Shown: positions 62,352 through 64,000 of the stretch, one piece after another
Layout of the letters: every line of letters begins with the position of its first letter
Position numbering within the stretch: the first letter of the stretch is position 1
From: Chamaelirium japonicum
Taxonomy: Eukaryota; Streptophyta; Magnoliopsida; Liliales; Melanthiaceae
DNA: 64,000 nt
Assembly (NCBI GenBank): GCA_947650365.1
Contig: OX393550.1
Span: forward strand, 122,390,374 to 122,454,373
Direction of reading: 5' to 3'
The notes under the pieces: generated by a model
What the model saw: only the letters and a program-made list of their open reading frames with translations
What the model was told of the DNA's origin: nothing
The model's database searches: none
Made by a program: the position numbers and the translations under genes

Positions 62352-64000
62352 TGGATCGTACGAATGAGTAAGAATGGATCGTACGAATGAATTAGAATGG
62401 AATGAATTAGAATGGATCGTACGAATGAATTAGAATGGATCGTACGAATGAATTAGAATGGATTGAATTAGAATGGATCGTACGATAAGAATGGATCGTA
62501 CGAATGAAATAGAATAGATCGTACGGATAAATGAATATGGATCGTGCTAATGAATTAGAATGGATCGTACGAATGAATTAGAATGGATCGTACTAATGAA
62601 TTAGAATAGATTGTGCGAATGAATTAGAATGGATCGTACGAATGAATTAGAAAGGATATATTCGTGTGAATGAATTAGAATAGATCGTACGAATAAGATA
62701 GAATGGATCGTACGAATGAATTAGAATGGATACATTCATGCGAATGAATTAGAATGGATCATACGAATGAATTAGAATGGATCGTACGAATGAAATAGAA
62801 TGGATTGTACGAATGAGATAGAATGGATCGTACGAATGAATTAGAATGGATACATTCATGCGAATGAATTAGAATGGATCATGTGAATGAATTAGAATGG
62901 ATCGTGCGAATGAATTAGAATGGATCGTACTAATGAAATAGAATGGATTGTACGAATGAGATAGAATGGATCGTACGAATGAATTAGAATGGATACATTC
63001 ATGCGAATGAATTAGAATGGATCATACGAATGAATTAGAATGGATTCATTCGTGTGAATGAATTAGAATGGATCGTACGAATGAGTAAGAATGGATCGTA
63101 CGAATGAATTAGAATGGATTGAATTAGAATGAATCGTACGAATGAATTAGAATGGATCGTACGAATGAATTAGAATGGATCGTACGAATGAATTAGAATG
63201 GATTGAATTAGAATGAATCGTACGAATGAATTAGAATGAATCATACCGTACGAATGAATTAGAATGGATCATACGAAGGAATTAGAATGGATCGTGCGAA
63301 TAAATTAGAATGGATCGTATGAATGAATTAGAATAGATTGTGCGAATGAATTAGAATGGATCGTACGAATGAATTAGAATGGATACATTCGTGCGAATGA
63401 ATTAGAATGGATCGTATGAATGAATTAGAATCGATCGTACGAATGAATCAGAATGGATCATGCGAATGAATTAGAATGGATCGTGCGAATGAATTAGAAT
63501 GGATCGTACAAATGAAATAGAATGGATTATACGAATGAGATAGAATGGATCGTACGAATGAATTAGAATGGATACATTCATGCGAATGAATTAGAATGGA
63601 TCAAACGAATGAATTAGAATGGATTCATTCGTGCGAATGAATTAGAATGGATCGTACGAATGAGTAAAATGGATCGTACGAATGAATTAGAATGGATTGA
63701 ATTAGAATGAATCGTACGAATGAATTAGAATGGATCGTACGAATGAATTAGAATGGATCGTACGAATGAATTAGAATGGATTGAATTAGAATGAATCGTA
63801 CGAATGAATTAGAATGAATCATACCGTACGAATGAATTAGAATGGATCATACGAAGGAATTAGAATAGATCGTACGAATGAATTAGAATGGATCGTACGA
63901 AGTAATTAGAAAGGATCGTACGAAGGAATTAGAATGGATAGTACAAATGAATTAGAATGGATACCTTCGTGCAAATGAATTAGAATGGATCGTACGAATG
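62352..64000 (+). repeat. satellite block, plus orientation; right arm of inverted repeat
   Basis: Plus-form block running off the window. GAATAAGATAG or GAATGAGATAG occurs at 62691, 62811, 62954 and 63533 (spacings 120, 143, 579), mirroring the left arm (120, 142, 541; the last is 38 short because of one composite monomer). The truncated module ACGATAAG, GGATAAATGAATATGG is at 62476-62541. The last 500 bp also match 23050-23590 in direct orientation. Confidence 0.9.

Larger units (their letters stand above)
1..64000. repeat. 23-bp satellite array filling the window
   Basis: Every part of the window is built from one 23-bp monomer, GAAT plus the core GAATTAGAATGGATCGTAC, or its reverse complement. 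A perfect monomer is at 258-280. The unit holds GATC, GTAC and the 8-bp palindrome TCGTACGA. Length variants are common: 28-bp monomers with an extra ACATT, 29-bp monomers with GAGTGTG, and 38-bp composites (23 + 15). Most differences between monomers are single substitutions at fixed positions, many at the CpG sites. No flanking unique DNA is present, so the array extends beyond both ends. The structure is that of a eukaryotic satellite; I do not recognise a named family. Confidence 0.97.

Noticed and set aside
62340-62360. CCATGG centre as a promoter or start codon context
   Set aside because: It is simply ATCCAT meeting ATGGAT at a flip; no open frame follows.
1-64000. CRISPR array
   Set aside because: Regular short repeats are present, but there are no unique spacers between them; monomers abut directly.
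1-64000. Plasmid or phage iteron origin
   Set aside because: A period near 22-23 bp is typical of iterons, but those come in a handful of copies beside a replication gene. Here there are thousands of copies with orientation flips and no gene.
1-64000. Telomere or simple pentamer satellite (GGAAT type)
   Set aside because: The GAATG motifs recall it, but the period is 23, not 5 or 6, and CGTAC recurs in every unit.
1-64000. Retrovirus-like or other capsid-bearing element
   Set aside because: No long terminal repeats, reverse transcriptase or integrase frame, or any sequence outside the satellite was seen.

Overview
The window is one continuous satellite DNA array. From base 1 to base 64000 I see only variants of a single 23-bp monomer, and no stretch of unique sequence longer than about 20 bases. 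The plus-form monomer is GAAT followed by the 19-base core GAATTAGAATGGATCGTAC (a perfect copy is at 258-280); it is about 35% G+C. There is no gene, RNA gene, transposon, virus-like element or CRISPR array that I can support. The few short open frames of 64-82 codons are the satellite itself read through. An array of this size and internal structure points to eukaryotic heterochromatin (pericentromeric, subtelomeric, or on a sex or B chromosome). The species cannot be read from the sequence. Frequent TG and CA variants exactly at the two CpG sites of the monomer suggest a genome with CpG methylation.

The striking feature is orientation. The array flips strand about 78 times (my hand count), in blocks from about 15 bp to 3.2 kb. 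Plus-form and minus-form sequence are nearly balanced, about 33 kb against 31 kb by summing blocks. The flips use a small set of recurring junctions: the palindrome CATTCGTACGAATG for minus-to-plus; a GAATTC-centred junction, a GGATCC junction and two ACATT/AATGT-containing junctions for plus-to-minus. Several junction types occur in both reverse-complement forms, so whole blocks with their internal flips have been copied and inverted as units.

Layout. 1-7.2 kb: alternating blocks of 0.8-2.3 kb, with a 558-582 bp higher-order repeat at 0.8-1.9 kb. 7.2-18.5 kb: short blocks, including a three-flip module at 7183-7318 that recurs at 17443-17579 and, inverted, at 26800-26938 and 44498-44634. 18.5-27 kb: blocks of about 2 kb. 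27.5-42.3 kb: a tandem duplication of a 7.3-7.4 kb segment that itself holds many flips. 42.3-49.6 kb: mixed blocks, including a dispersed copy of the 26-27 kb region. 49.6-52.8 kb: the longest single-orientation block, made of 0.56-0.61 kb units. 52.8-59.6 kb: mixed blocks. 59.6-64 kb: a minus block with a 740-bp tandem repeat, followed across a CCATGG centre by a plus block that is its inverted copy and runs off the window.

There are no gene products to link. What can be read is a history: a short repeat expanded, was organised into higher-order units of about 0.56-0.58 kb, and was then shuffled by unequal exchange and repeated inversion, with breakpoints at short palindromes. Coordinates of block edges are read by eye and are good to within about 10 bp. 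Any statement of identity is a visual comparison, not an alignment score.
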